Shown one piece after another: positions 23,539 to 32,727 of a DNA stretch of 64,000 nucleotides. Every line of letters starts with the position of its first letter. Within the stretch, counting starts at the first letter, position 1. A model generated the notes under the pieces. That model was not told where the DNA came from. It was given only the letters and a program-made list of their open reading frames with translations, and made no database searches. The DNA is taken from the NCBI GenBank assembly GCA_031415695.1, contig JANOSH010000066.1, positions 1-64,000 of the forward strand, read 5' to 3'. The DNA comes from JANOSH01 sp031415695. GTDB taxonomy: Bacteria > Actinomycetota > Acidimicrobiia > Acidimicrobiales > Ilumatobacteraceae. The translations under genes and the position numbers were made by a program.

Positions 23539-24732
23539 CTATCTGGCCTGTTCGAGGATGTCGGCGATGGCAGGTTGTCCTCGCGTGCGGGCGTGGGCAA
23601 GCGGCGTCGTGCCGTCGCGGTCGGCCAGATTCGGGTCGGCACCGGCGGCGAGAAGGATCCGCACGATCTGCTGATACAGCTCGCTGCCATCGCCGAGGAT
23701 TACCGCCTCGAGTAGCGCGGTCCATCCGAGGTTGTTCACGTGGTTCACGTTGATGCCGGTGCCGGTAACCCATCGCACGTAGTCGACGTGACCCCGCTCG
23801 CTGGCCGGAATGACCGACACGCCGCCGAAGCGATTCCGTAGTGCCAAATCGGGATGTGCCCGGAACAGCACTGCTCCCATGGCGACGCTACCCGTAACTC
23901 CCGTGACGAGCCATGGGGTGTCGCTTTGATCGTCTTGCGCGTCGGGGTCGGCGCCGAGGGCCACGAGCAGCCGGGCGACATCGACCTGGTCGGCCGCCGA
24001 TGCGAGCAGGAGCGCCGTACGGCCTTGCGCATCGCGATGTTCGATGGGTGCGCCCGCCCGAATGGCGACGGCCACCGCGTCGGCGTCACCTTGCGCAGCG
24101 GCGGCGAGCAGAGTGGACATCGGGTCGGCGGGCGGCGGGCGCAATGCGGTGGCAAGTGTCTCAACAACCGCTGTCTGGGCGCGGGTGCGGGCGTGCTCCA
24201 AAGGACTAATGCCGTCGCCTGTTGGTGCCAGTTGCAGGTCGGCAACACCGGCGACCAACAGACGGACAGTGTCGACATAGCGTTGGGTCCCCTTGCCCAG
24301 CACGATGGCCTCGTGCAGCGCCGTCCATCCGAGGTTGTTCACATGGTCGACGACGATCGGAGTTCGCAGCAGGCGCCCGACGATTGGGCCGTGACCACGC
24401 TCGGCTGCCCGGATTAGCGCTGTGCCGTTATAGCTGTCGAGAGTGGCAACGTCGGCGCCGTTGTCGAGCGTGAACTCGAGGAGTTCGATGTACCCCTCGC
24501 TGGCGGCGATCAGGAACGCGTTCTGCTCGGTGGCGTCCTTGGCGTTTACATCGGCCCCGGCGGCCACCAGTCGGCGCGCCTCAGGTATGTCGTTCGCCCA
24601 CGCTGCTGCAATGAGGGCGTTGTCGAGGCTTCGGTCATTGGGCGTCGGCCTCGGTACGGCCTCGCCGGGACCGCTGCACGACGTAAGGACAACGATGACC
24701 ACCGCCGCGATCGAGAATCCAGGCAAGCCCAT
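23539..24732 (-). CDS. Ankyrin-repeat lipoprotein
   Basis: A signal peptide with lipobox (VVLTSC, Cys19) is followed by a short linker and about eight or nine ankyrin repeats to the end of the 397 residues. These include AAWANDIPEARRLVAAGADVNAKD, NALIRAAERGHGP-like units and AAAAQGDADAVAVAIRAGAPIEHRDAQGRTALLLAS. Two repeats carry an identical VNHVNNLGWTAL motif (near 135 and 345), so the array contains an internal duplication. The protein is probably tethered to the outer face of the membrane and binds a protein partner. The 240 bases upstream to the next gene hold no clear feature beyond a possible promoter. Confidence 0.88.
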   Translation of the reverse strand: MGLPGFSIAAVVIVVLTSCSGPGEAVPRPTPNDRSLDNALIAAAWANDIPEARRLVAAGADVNAKDATEQNAFLIAASEGYIELLEFTLDNGADVATLDSYNGTALIRAAERGHGPIVGRLLRTPIVVDHVNNLGWTALHEAIVLGKGTQRYVDTVRLLVAGVADLQLAPTGDGISPLEHARTRAQTAVVETLATALRPPPADPMSTLLAAAAQGDADAVAVAIRAGAPIEHRDAQGRTALLLASAADQVDVARLLVALGADPDAQDDQSDTPWLVTGVTGSVAMGAVLFRAHPDLALRNRFGGVSVIPASERGHVDYVRWVTGTGINVNHVNNLGWTALLEAVILGDGSELYQQIVRILLAAGADPNLADRDGTTPLAHARTRGQPAIADILEQAR

Positions 24733-24973
24733 CTACCTAGTGTCGCGGACCGCTCGCGATCACGCACGTCGCGAAGCCGAGGGTTGACGGGCGACGTTAA
24801 TGCTCTATTCGTTCGTTGGCGTGCCGTGCTTAGACCGCTTGGGCCCCTTTTTGGGCTTGGGCCGCCTACGGGGAGCTTCTCAAGCCAAGTCTTCAGCGGT
24901 TACCCGGTTCAACACATTTCCATCATCCGATGCCTCCGAAACTATCGCGCACCCCCTGCGTACGCTCGAACAC

Positions 24974-25999
24974 ATGGGAACCAACGTGCCGCAAACGCTC
25001 TATATCGTGAGGGAGAACCTCACCCAACCCGATGCCGAAAGAGAGTGCGGTGTGCTTCGACGAACGATAAATCAGGAGAACCATCGGGGTCATATGGTGC
25101 GTGCTCTGGCCGCAAAGGTTGGCGGTATTGCGGCGCTCGAATCGCTTCACGCCGACCCGCTTCCCGACGAGCCGTTCGATGACTCCACGGTCGAGGCCGC
25201 CGATATGGCGTTTGTGGCCGACGTAGTCGCCCGTATCGACGACGTCTCTAGTCGCCTGCTCGATGTCGAGTACCGCACAATTGCGTACCGCCTGCTAGCC
25301 CGGGTGCTCTACAACGACCCGAAACCGGTACGGCGTTCAACCCGGGCAAATCGCGTTGCTGCGAGCATCATTCATGCCGTGCTCAGTGGCAATGGCTGCA
25401 TCGGGCGCCTGCCGGGCCAGTTCCGTGCAAGCGACATCGCCGCGCAGTTCGGCACCACCTCCGTGGGCGGTTCAGCCCGGACGTTGGTTCGGGCAGCTCA
25501 CTTCGAAGAGCCCGGCGTAGAAGACGAGGACTTCCCCCGATATCGCACGGAGTTGGTCCTCGCCTCACCCGAATTTCTGAACTCGTCTCGTCGGGCGCGC
25601 CTGTTAAGCGAGCGATATGCAATGATCGCCACGCTTGAGGACCACGAGACGCTGGTTGCCGGTCGGCGCCCCGTGGTCCACCTCAGCCACGGCCCCCGCT
25701 CGCACCGCAGTACCATCGCCCGTGTCGAGGTGGTGACCAAAGGCCACACTCAAACCGGCGAGATCATGATGTTGGTCGGTCTGAAGGCGCTGGTACCGAA
25801 ACCCGAAGTCGAGATGTTCGCTCTTAACGTTTCCGAGGCGCAGTACCTGGCCGACCTACTGCATCGCGCCCTGGCATCTCCCGCACCTACACGAAACCGC
25901 ATCGGGCCGTTCGACGAGCAGTATCACCACGACGACAACGACTACGGCCCCAGCGCACCTGGTTCGACGATAGCCCGGCTTGGGATATGTAGCCGCTAG
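24974..25999 (+). CDS. Hypothetical protein, 341 residues
   Basis: I do not recognise the family. From ATG 24974 the protein has a helical acidic middle (AADMAFVADVVARIDDVSSRLLDVEYRTIAYRLLARVLYN), a segment that may be a winged helix (RRSTRANRVAASIIHAVLSGNG ... FRASDIAAQFGTTSVGGSARTLVRA) and a C-terminal region with strands (GEIMMLVGLKALVP) ending in an acidic His/Asp-rich tail. There is no signal peptide. A DNA-binding role is possible from the middle segment but unproven. An upstream extension to 24800 is less likely coding. Confidence 0.6.
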   Translation: MGTNVPQTLYIVRENLTQPDAERECGVLRRTINQENHRGHMVRALAAKVGGIAALESLHADPLPDEPFDDSTVEAADMAFVADVVARIDDVSSRLLDVEYRTIAYRLLARVLYNDPKPVRRSTRANRVAASIIHAVLSGNGCIGRLPGQFRASDIAAQFGTTSVGGSARTLVRAAHFEEPGVEDEDFPRYRTELVLASPEFLNSSRRARLLSERYAMIATLEDHETLVAGRRPVVHLSHGPRSHRSTIARVEVVTKGHTQTGEIMMLVGLKALVPKPEVEMFALNVSEAQYLADLLHRALASPAPTRNRIGPFDEQYHHDDNDYGPSAPGSTIARLGICSR

Positions 26000-26391
26000 C
26001 AACCTCCTGCAAGTGCTGCGATGTCGTTGATGAGCGCGTTCAGACCGGCAATTGCAACAGCAAGCCAAATACCCCGAATGATCAGCGAATAGGCGACGGT
26101 TGTGCGAATGGTTTTCACGGCATCGACCTCGCCGAGACCCGCCGCAAAACCAGTGAACGCCGCCACGAACACGACGGGAAAACCGGTGGGCGGAAAGCAG
26201 CCGATGGCAATAAGCGGCACGAGCCAGCGACGCCGCCCAATCGTGGCTCCACGAGCCGAGGCTTTCTCCGTCGAGCAATGCGTACCCACCTGCCCGAGTC
26301 GTCGGTTTGAATGTGTGGCCCTTGGCGTTCGATCTAGCTGACCACCTACGACCAAATCGCTGCCGAGCTGCGCGAGGTCGGCCTGGCTCAA
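25996..26391 (-). CDS. Small hypothetical membrane protein
   Basis: The 131-residue frame has an unstructured polar N-terminal half, then two hydrophobic segments near 60-80 (WLVPLIAIGCFPPTGFPVVF) and 90-120 (TVAYSLIIRGIWLAVAIAGL). It overlaps the end of the preceding convergent gene by 4 bases. The true start could be internal. No family is recognised, and coding status is likely rather than certain. Confidence 0.5.
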   Translation of the reverse strand: MSQADLAQLGSDLVVGGQLDRTPRATHSNRRLGQVGTHCSTEKASARGATIGRRRWLVPLIAIGCFPPTGFPVVFVAAFTGFAAGLGEVDAVKTIRTTVAYSLIIRGIWLAVAIAGLNALINDIAALAGGC

Positions 26392-26476
26392 GTCGAGATT
26401 GTTGGACCCGACATTGGCTCCCGGTGCGCCTTATCGCAGCCATGCGATCGTCGGAAGCTGGAGTAGCCTCTTTCGC

Positions 26477-26911
26477 GTGACCACCGTCGGGATCTGGGTG
26501 CCCGGGGCAGGCGTGATCGAAATGCCAGATGGCACAACTCTCCGTGGCCGAGGATTGCAAAGGCCACTGCCCGAAGGTGCGCTGCCGACGTTCGGTCTGT
26601 ACCTGCTTGGCAAGGAACCCGCGACCATGGACTGGGAGACACAATGGCTCGAATGGCTGGACTTCGGCCTGCCTCGTGATACGAAAGCAGCGTCCGATGC
26701 CTTCGTCGAGGCGCATCGTCGTGCTCGATTCGAACGAGTCGAGATCGCGTGCGGTGGCGGTCGCGGCCGAACCGGTGCAGCGCTCGCGTGTATCGCGGTC
26801 ATCGCTGGCGTCCCGCCTCATGCAGCGGTCGACTACGTACGCCGCCGGTACCATCCGCGAGCTGTCGAGACGCCGTTTCAGCGCCGGTTCGTCCGGCGAT
26901 TTCAAAACTGA
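26477..26911 (+). CDS. Protein-tyrosine-phosphatase-like protein
   Basis: From GTG 26477 the protein has 144 residues. VEIACGGGRGRTGAALACIAV (about 92-112) carries a C-x5-R loop followed by T-G, the cysteine phosphatase P-loop. The N-terminus (VGIWVPGAGVIEMPDGTTLRGRGL) matches small actinobacterial 'protein phosphatase' genes. It may dephosphorylate proteins or nucleotides, and the substrate is unknown. It stands alone between a small membrane protein and an unrelated gene. Confidence 0.78.
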   Translation: MTTVGIWVPGAGVIEMPDGTTLRGRGLQRPLPEGALPTFGLYLLGKEPATMDWETQWLEWLDFGLPRDTKAASDAFVEAHRRARFERVEIACGGGRGRTGAALACIAVIAGVPPHAAVDYVRRRYHPRAVETPFQRRFVRRFQN

Positions 26912-26943
26912 GGCGGTGTCCGACGATCTTGCTCAGCCAGTCA

Positions 26944-27387
26944 CTATCCGTTCTCGACGACGTCACTGAGCTTGTCAGTGAATGCCACGACTGAGTCGCG
27001 ACATGCTGTCCACAACGTCGCCCAGGTGACGTCGTCGGTATCGAGGGCTGCGGCTAAGTCATTCAGCGTCCGCTGAACCGCCTTGACATGCGGGTCGAGG
27101 GCTTTCGCTCCTGGAACGGTGTAGAAGACGGTCGAGGCCCGAGCTCGCGCGCTCCATTTCAAGTCTTCTTCGGGCGAAAGCTGTCGCCGCTCGAGCCGAG
27201 CCCCGGTCAGCAGGCTACGTGCCTCGTTGGCCGATGCGATCCAGTCGGCACCCTTCTCGCGCAACATCAACCGAAGCTCGCGCCTCCACTGCGAGCGGCG
27301 AGCGAAGACATCGCCAACGAGAACCAAGGCGCCACCTGTGGCCGCGGCAAAGAGTGTTAGCAGTGCCTGGCTCAGCCTTTCAGTCAT
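26944..27387 (-). CDS. Hypothetical protein with N-terminal membrane helix
   Basis: The 147-residue protein has a hydrophobic segment at residues 6-27 (QALLTLFAAATGGALVLVGD), then an Arg-rich stretch and long amphipathic helices (SQWRRELRLMLREKGADWIASANEARSLL ... VKAVQRTLNDLAAALD). This is a common small actinobacterial membrane-anchored coiled protein type. I know of no function. Confidence 0.65.
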   Translation of the reverse strand: MTERLSQALLTLFAAATGGALVLVGDVFARRSQWRRELRLMLREKGADWIASANEARSLLTGARLERRQLSPEEDLKWSARARASTVFYTVPGAKALDPHVKAVQRTLNDLAAALDTDDVTWATLWTACRDSVVAFTDKLSDVVENG

Positions 27388-27607
27388 TGGCGCTCCGTCA
27401 CGACGTCCAGTCCCACGACAGTAGCCGTCCGAACTATCAGTCGTTTACGGCAGGTTTGCGCCCAATGAACGCGATCAGTTTGGTTTGAATGTCGGCGTCG
27501 GGCAAGGCCGACCATGCGGCGGCCGGGTTGTCGCCAGCCGACGGGACGTTAGCGAACTTCAAACCGGCGGCACCGGGAAAGAACGCCGGAACCAACGTGA
27601 GGACGGT

Positions 27608-27859
27608 TCATTGTGGATCTCCTTGGTTGTTGTCACGCTGCGCTTGCGCTTCTGCTTCCGCGAGCAACGTGTCGATTCGGTCGAATCGTTCGTTCCAGAG
27701 CCCGCTGAAACCCGATAGCCAATTGACGAGTGGCAGCAAGCCCTCGCCGTTGAGCGAGTACATGTGGCGACGCCCTTCCACCCGCAGACGGACCATATCG
27801 ACGTGTGCGAGCACCCGTAAGTGCTTCGAAACTTGGGGCTGTGTGAATCGACCAGGCAT
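27608..27859 (-). pseudogene. N-terminally truncated ArsR-family regulator
   Basis: From ATG 27859 the frame gives RFTQPQVSKHLRVLAHVDMVRLRVEGRRHMYSLNGEGLLPLVNWLSGFSGLWNERFDRIDTLLAEA. It begins in the recognition helix, and about 30 residues including the first two HTH helices are missing upstream. The C-terminal W-x-x-R-x-D-x-L part is typical of ArsR genes that precede SRPBCC proteins. The stop overlaps an ATG whose frame closes after 20 codons. The 170 bases beyond, to 27438, look like an eroded partner gene. Together this is probably a decayed regulator-effector pair. Confidence 0.65.
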
Positions 27860-27890
27860 GCACGCTCGCGGTTAGGGTCCGAGGACGACG

Positions 27891-27896
27891 TATAAT
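27891..27896 (+). promoter_or_regulatory. -10 box for the PPOX gene
   Basis: A perfect TATAAT lies 20 bases before ATG 27917, with a purine-rich RBS (tggggag) between. The -35 is poorly defined. Confidence 0.5.
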
Positions 27897-27916
27897 GCCG
27901 ACAATCTGGGGAGCCC

Positions 27917-28420
27917 ATGACCGATTACGAAGACCTGACATCGATGAAGCTGACTGATGGCGAGATAGCTGATCTCGTGGGTCAAGGCGGCGAATGTGTG
28001 TTCAACTGGACAACGCAGGACGGTTTTCCGGTCGGCGTAGTTGTGGCCTACGTCTTTCGAGACGGGAAGTTCTGGACCACTTGCGCGGCTCGCCGTAAGC
28101 GCGTGCCGGCGTTAGGGACGCGGCCTCAGTCGGCCATTGTCATCAACCGTGCCGGCAAGACGGTCTCGTATAAGGGCAACTCGATCGTGCACACCAACGC
28201 CGATGCCGACTGGGCCGACGTCAAGACCTGGTTTTACAAGGCCCTTTCCCACACCGACGTTCGGCCCGACGACAACAACGCCCGCAACTTCGAGAAGTTT
28301 CTCGACTCGCCGCATCGCGTCATCATCGAGACCGAAGCTCGCCTCGTTGTGGGTTTCGACACGATGAAGTTCGCGAAGTTCACGGCTGAAGCCATTGCCG
28401 CTGGTGACGGGGTCGACTAA
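27917..28420 (+). CDS. Pyridoxamine 5'-phosphate oxidase-fold (PPOX) protein
   Basis: The 167-residue split-barrel protein shows NWTTQDGFPVGVVVAYVFRDGKFWTTCAARRKRVPALGTRPQSAIVINRAGKTVSYKG, the family's strand pattern with the conserved Arg/Lys cofactor segment. Actinobacterial relatives bind FMN or F420 and reduce diverse compounds. The substrate is unknown. The gene stands alone with its own promoter. About 175 bases after it hold no gene. Confidence 0.82.
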   Translation: MTDYEDLTSMKLTDGEIADLVGQGGECVFNWTTQDGFPVGVVVAYVFRDGKFWTTCAARRKRVPALGTRPQSAIVINRAGKTVSYKGNSIVHTNADADWADVKTWFYKALSHTDVRPDDNNARNFEKFLDSPHRVIIETEARLVVGFDTMKFAKFTAEAIAAGDGVD

Positions 28421-28596
28421 CTCCTCGATCGGCACCCGCGGGTCAGTAGTCGTAGTCGACTAAGCGGCGGTGTTGCCATCGGTCAGGAGCGAATCGACCG
28501 TCCAGCGAGCACCCTGCCATCGGGTGACTCCACATACGGCAATCCATGTGGCCTTCGGCGGGTTCTACAGTAGAGGGAAAAACCAGGAGGTAGCCC

Positions 28597-29145
28597 ATGA
28601 CGACCCTAAACAATCGCCCGAATACAGCGCTTCTCGTCGTCGACGTGCAAAACGACGTGATGGTCAATGCCTATCAGCGCGACGAGGTAGTTGCGAACAT
28701 TGCTGTCCTCATCGACAAGGCTCGTTCCGAGAGCGTGCCGGTCATATGGGTGCAACACGCCGATGACGAACTCACCGAGAACAGCGATGGCTGGCAGTAT
28801 GTGCCTGAGCTTCGGCGCCAGGAGTCTGAGTCATTGGTCCACAAGAGATACGGCGACTCGTTCGAGGACACAACGCTCGACTCCGTTTTGGCCGACCGCA
28901 GGATTGGTCGCCTTGTCATTGCTGGTGCTCAGACCGATGCGTGCATTCGATCAACACTTCACGGTGCGTTCACTCGAGGGTACGACGCGCTTCTCGTCGG
29001 CGACGCACATACCTCCGACGACTACTCCGCACACGGGATGCCGCCGGTCGACCAGGTCATTGCCCATACGAACATGTACTGGTCGTATCAGTCGGCCCCA
29101 GGGCGCACCGCCGGCGTCGTCTCGACTGCCGACGTGACTTTTTGA
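28597..29145 (+). CDS. Isochorismatase-like cysteine hydrolase
   Basis: The 182-residue protein has the catalytic triad positions: Asp in ALLVVDVQNDVM, Lys in VHKRYGDSFEDT, and Cys in IAGAQTDACIRSTLHGAFTRGYD. This is the nicotinamidase/isochorismatase fold. Many such proteins hydrolyse amides, and the natural substrate here is unknown. An aggagg RBS precedes ATG 28597. The gene is convergent with the VOC gene 6 bases away. Confidence 0.9.
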   Translation: MTTLNNRPNTALLVVDVQNDVMVNAYQRDEVVANIAVLIDKARSESVPVIWVQHADDELTENSDGWQYVPELRRQESESLVHKRYGDSFEDTTLDSVLADRRIGRLVIAGAQTDACIRSTLHGAFTRGYDALLVGDAHTSDDYSAHGMPPVDQVIAHTNMYWSYQSAPGRTAGVVSTADVTF

Positions 29146-29151
29146 CCAGCT

Positions 29152-29520
29152 CTAGCCATGCATTGCCAGGCAGAACTCGTTTCCTTCGGGATCAGCCATC
29201 GTGGTCCAGCGCACACCCCACTCGTCTTTGTCGTGGATGATTGACGCGCCAAGCGACACCAGCCGAGCCACCTCGGTGTCTCGATCACTGGCCTCGAGGT
29301 CAAGGTGCACGCGGTTCTTCGCGACCTTGCCTTCAGGCACCTGGATAAACATCAAGGTGATCTGGTCCGCTGATGGGTTTGAGCGACCAATCGACGCAAA
29401 GAACTCGTTGGGCGAGTTGTCGTCATTGTCCAGTGGTCGACCAAGCGCGGCAGACCAGAAGCGGCCGAGTTCCAACGCGTTCGAACAGTCGAAGGTGATG
29501 GCATGCAGGTTCAGGGTCAT
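29152..29520 (-). CDS. VOC family (glyoxalase/dioxygenase fold) protein
   Basis: The 122-residue protein has paired beta-alpha-beta modules: LHAITFDCSNALELGRFWSAALGRPL and NRVHLDLEASDRDTEVARLVSLGASIIHDKDEWGVRWTTMADPEGNEFCLA. The metal-ligand positions (H6-like, E at GNEF) fit glyoxalase-like enzymes. The function is unknown. It is the intact counterpart of the decayed gene at 20.7-21.1 kb. Confidence 0.85.
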   Translation of the reverse strand: MTLNLHAITFDCSNALELGRFWSAALGRPLDNDDNSPNEFFASIGRSNPSADQITLMFIQVPEGKVAKNRVHLDLEASDRDTEVARLVSLGASIIHDKDEWGVRWTTMADPEGNEFCLAMHG

Positions 29521-29550
29521 GCTCGTACCGTAGCCAGATTCGACAAGGGG

Positions 29551-32500
29551 CTATTCAACGAGTGTGCGTACTCCAGAGTTCAGGCTCGCCGTTTGCAACA
29601 GTGTTCCCCCCGCCGTTCGGATCTCGAGGGTGCCGTCGACCGCCGACGCCGAGAAACGAGCAGTGACAACTCTGCCGTCGGCCAACGAAACGCGAACGCC
29701 TTGACGACCTGCGCTGTCGTCGCGTTCGGCTGTCGTTGCGGCCGAGCCAAACGACAAGACATGCAGCCACGTGTTGGCACTGCCTGAGGCGCGTTCGTCC
29801 AGCCGGTAGCCTCCACTGAACTCGGCGTTCGTCGACCATTGGTGCGTCGAGGTAGTCGCGGTTACCGGGATGATGCGACGCGACGTCAGTGTGGTTGATC
29901 CGTTGGTCATCGTTGCGGTCGCACCGGCGATGACCGGTTGACCCGGGCTATTGAGCTGCCACGTTTGGGAGGTGCCCATAGCCGATGTCACTCGGTCGAA
30001 AACAACCATCACATCTGGACCGATCGACAACAGTTCGCGCTGAACTCGTGACACAGGAGGGCTTCCATGAACCTGATACACGTCGGTGGCGTCCACTGCC
30101 ACATGGAGCCACCCGTCGCCTTGTTGCAATGCAACTACTTGCGAGCTCTCACCCTCGTACTGGCGCACCACGGTGCCGCCGGCATCGCGAATGTTCACGA
30201 GGTTGTGTAGATCCTCGTCCTGTTCGATACCCGAATGGGAGTGATAGTTGGGGTCGTAGGCGGCCCATCCATTCTTGAACAACATGAATGAACCCTGGTC
30301 ACGGTGGGCGTGACTCTCGGTGTACGGCCCTGCGGTCATATTGAGCCAGGTCGCCGAAGCGGACCAGTCCGATCGTGAGTACAGCTGCCCGATGCCCGCC
30401 GCGAAATACGCCGTGTTCAGGCCGGCAAGCGGCTGTGGGGTTACCGACGGCTGGTCGTATAAGAAGTCGTAGATGGCCATCCAACCTTGACCCATGGCTG
30501 GCACGCTGCTGTTGTCGATAAGAAACTTCGCCTTCGCCGCCAGCGGGTCGCCCGGTAGCAAAAACGCTAGTGATTGCGCGTAGTGCCGGTGATAGTCGAA
30601 GAACGATCCGGTGGAATCGCGTGAATGGTCGCCGTTGAGCGACACGGCGTTGAGCGTTGGAACCGTGTAGTGGATGAAGTTCAGTAACGAGGCGCGAGTG
30701 TGAGGCGTGAGCGCAGCGAGGTCCTCGCCCGTCGATGCTTTCCACCAGTCGTACAACTCCCACAGCCGCATCATGGCGGTGCCGTACCCGGTGCCTTCGC
30801 GGCTGCCGCCACCGACCAGGTCGCGGTTGAACGTCGGTATCAGTTGTTGACCGATCTTGGCGGTCCGGAACGTTTCGAGCCAGGTCGTGGCGTTGGGCAG
30901 TTCGCCATTGGCGGCAAGTCCCAACATCATCGTTGCCCTCAGGAAGCTGTAGTAATAGTTGTTTGACGGGTTGTCGACCGACCAGCCGGTCCAAGGATAC
31001 GAACGCCCGCCCCACGCTGCAGTCTCGTGGTGCCACACGTTCCAGACGGCCTGGTCGGCGTAGGCCAGCCACCGTAAACGCTGCGCCGCGGTTGTCGAGG
31101 AATAGCACCAGTCGTAAACGAGGGCCACGTCGCCGATGATTGGGCCCACATCCAAGTACGAGTCGTATGCCACCTCAGGTCGCGAACCACCAGCGACGAG
31201 CCCTTCCTCCCGTGCGACAAACTCGTCGATTCCCGCAACCGCCTTGGTGCAGTACGAGGCCATACCAGTGAGTTGACCGAGAAGGGCGAAGTACCACATG
31301 CGGTACTCGCTGCCAATCAGGCTGGCATTTGGTGTGCCCATCCGAGCGTCAATCAACGAACGAAAACGCGTGGCGGCTGGTCGCCCCGTTGCCGAAAGTT
31401 CATTGAGTCGGGCCGCGTTGGCTGGCAGATAAATGCGCGGGTGTTGGCCCGATGGGACCGTAGGCGGAGTTGGCGGTTCGTCGGCAAACCACCCGAGCAC
31501 GTCAACGATGAGGTGGGTCGAACCGCTATCGTTGTAGAGCGTGATTGATCCGTCGGAGGCCAGCGGCACAATCGCCATGTTGGTCGTCGTACGCCGCGGG
31601 CTTGGGTTCATGTTGCTGGCAAGCGGCCGCGTCGTTGGATACGCCGTCACAAACGTAGTGGCCGTTGTTTCGGTGGCGGTGATGTTCACGGCGACAGCGT
31701 GAACGCCAGTACCGGGCACAGCGCCGCGACCAGCGATCGGAACTAGCACCGTCGACTTGGCGGTCACGGCTCCGAGACCACTGGCACGTCCGTCGATGGT
31801 GGCGCCGCCGTTCCTGGTGTCTAGGACACGGGTCGGCGATAGCCCGGTGTATCCGCCGGTGAACCATCCAAGGACATCGACAATCAATTGCACGTGGCCG
31901 TCGGCGTTGAAAATGGTGACCGTTCCATCAGCCGCCAGCGGCACAATCACCAGGTTAGGGTTTGTTCGCCCCGGGCTCGGGTTCAGGTTGCTGGCAATGG
32001 GCCGCGTAGTTGGGTACACAGTGAGAAACGAATCGGCCGTGGCTCCGGTCGCCGTCACATTCAAAGCCACTGCCGTCACGCCCGACAGTGGCACTCCGGC
32101 GTGTCCACCAACCTGTAGACGTAACGTCGAACTTGGACCAATGGCGCCAGCCGGGCGGGTATCGATGAGGCGTGTCGGTGTGATGCCGGTGAATCCACTC
32201 GCGTACCAGCCCGCAAGATCAACAATGAGATGCACCTGCCCGCTGCGGTTGTACACGCTGATGCTGCCGTCGGCACCCAGACCGACAACAGCAAGGTTTG
32301 CCACAGTCGGCCCGGGTGTGGGGTTCAGCGTGCTGGTCGTTGGTACGGTGCCACCAGTCGGAAACACCGTCACGTAGCTCTCAGCCGTAGGTTCGGTAGC
32401 CGTGACATTGATGGCCACGGCTGTTACGCCAGTCGTCGGCACGCCAGCCCTGCCGGCAATTGGAACCCGAACGGTTTGTCCGGGACCAACGAACCCGCCG

Positions 32501-32658
32501 CCACGCATTAACCCATCAACAGTGACTGCTCCGGTGCGGGTATCGAGCAGGCGAGATGGAGCTGTGCCGACGAAGCCATCGGCCCCGGCCGACGGGCCTG
32601 CGGGCAGCGATACCAGCCCAGCGACCAGCAACAGCGAAACCACCCCAACTCGCGTCAT
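29551..32658 (-). CDS. Secreted heparinase II/III-like polysaccharide lyase with three N-terminal beta modules
   Basis: This is a 1035-residue protein. A signal peptide (VGVVSLLLVAGLVSLPAGPSAGA) is followed by three copies of a module of about 120 residues (near 28-150, 152-272, 274-396). Each module runs from P-x-R-L/V-LDTR through GVTAVAINVTAT and NPxPGxTxxNL to GHVQLIVDVLGWF. From about 400 comes an alpha/alpha-toroid (HPRIYLPANAARLNEL ... LVYDWCYSSTTAAQRLRWLAYAD), then the heparinase II/III beta region with SHAHRDQGSFMLFKNGW. It is predicted to be exported and to cleave uronic-acid polymers such as alginate or heparin-like glycans by beta-elimination. The modules are frequent in Acidimicrobiia surface proteins and may bind cell wall or substrate. 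Confidence 0.88.
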   Translation of the reverse strand: MTRVGVVSLLLVAGLVSLPAGPSAGADGFVGTAPSRLLDTRTGAVTVDGLMRGGGFVGPGQTVRVPIAGRAGVPTTGVTAVAINVTATEPTAESYVTVFPTGGTVPTTSTLNPTPGPTVANLAVVGLGADGSISVYNRSGQVHLIVDLAGWYASGFTGITPTRLIDTRPAGAIGPSSTLRLQVGGHAGVPLSGVTAVALNVTATGATADSFLTVYPTTRPIASNLNPSPGRTNPNLVIVPLAADGTVTIFNADGHVQLIVDVLGWFTGGYTGLSPTRVLDTRNGGATIDGRASGLGAVTAKSTVLVPIAGRGAVPGTGVHAVAVNITATETTATTFVTAYPTTRPLASNMNPSPRRTTTNMAIVPLASDGSITLYNDSGSTHLIVDVLGWFADEPPTPPTVPSGQHPRIYLPANAARLNELSATGRPAATRFRSLIDARMGTPNASLIGSEYRMWYFALLGQLTGMASYCTKAVAGIDEFVAREEGLVAGGSRPEVAYDSYLDVGPIIGDVALVYDWCYSSTTAAQRLRWLAYADQAVWNVWHHETAAWGGRSYPWTGWSVDNPSNNYYYSFLRATMMLGLAANGELPNATTWLETFRTAKIGQQLIPTFNRDLVGGGSREGTGYGTAMMRLWELYDWWKASTGEDLAALTPHTRASLLNFIHYTVPTLNAVSLNGDHSRDSTGSFFDYHRHYAQSLAFLLPGDPLAAKAKFLIDNSSVPAMGQGWMAIYDFLYDQPSVTPQPLAGLNTAYFAAGIGQLYSRSDWSASATWLNMTAGPYTESHAHRDQGSFMLFKNGWAAYDPNYHSHSGIEQDEDLHNLVNIRDAGGTVVRQYEGESSQVVALQQGDGWLHVAVDATDVYQVHGSPPVSRVQRELLSIGPDVMVVFDRVTSAMGTSQTWQLNSPGQPVIAGATATMTNGSTTLTSRRIIPVTATTSTHQWSTNAEFSGGYRLDERASGSANTWLHVLSFGSAATTAERDDSAGRQGVRVSLADGRVVTARFSASAVDGTLEIRTAGGTLLQTASLNSGVRTLVE

Positions 32659-32727
32659 CCCGTCATATCGGCAGATGCAAGCAGTGCCGCTAGCCGAAGT
32701 GGTGTTCGGGTTCGGTAAAGAAGCCTT

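Noticed and set aside
24961..24990. LexA-box-like CGAACACATG at the start of the 341-residue hypothetical gene
   Set aside because: Only the left half-site fits; the right half reads GGGAAC instead of GTTCG, and the site overlaps the start codon by chance.
25856..26905. Leftward 349-residue open frame
   Set aside because: It is the antisense of the phosphatase and neighbouring genes, with His/Arg/Cys-rich shadow composition.
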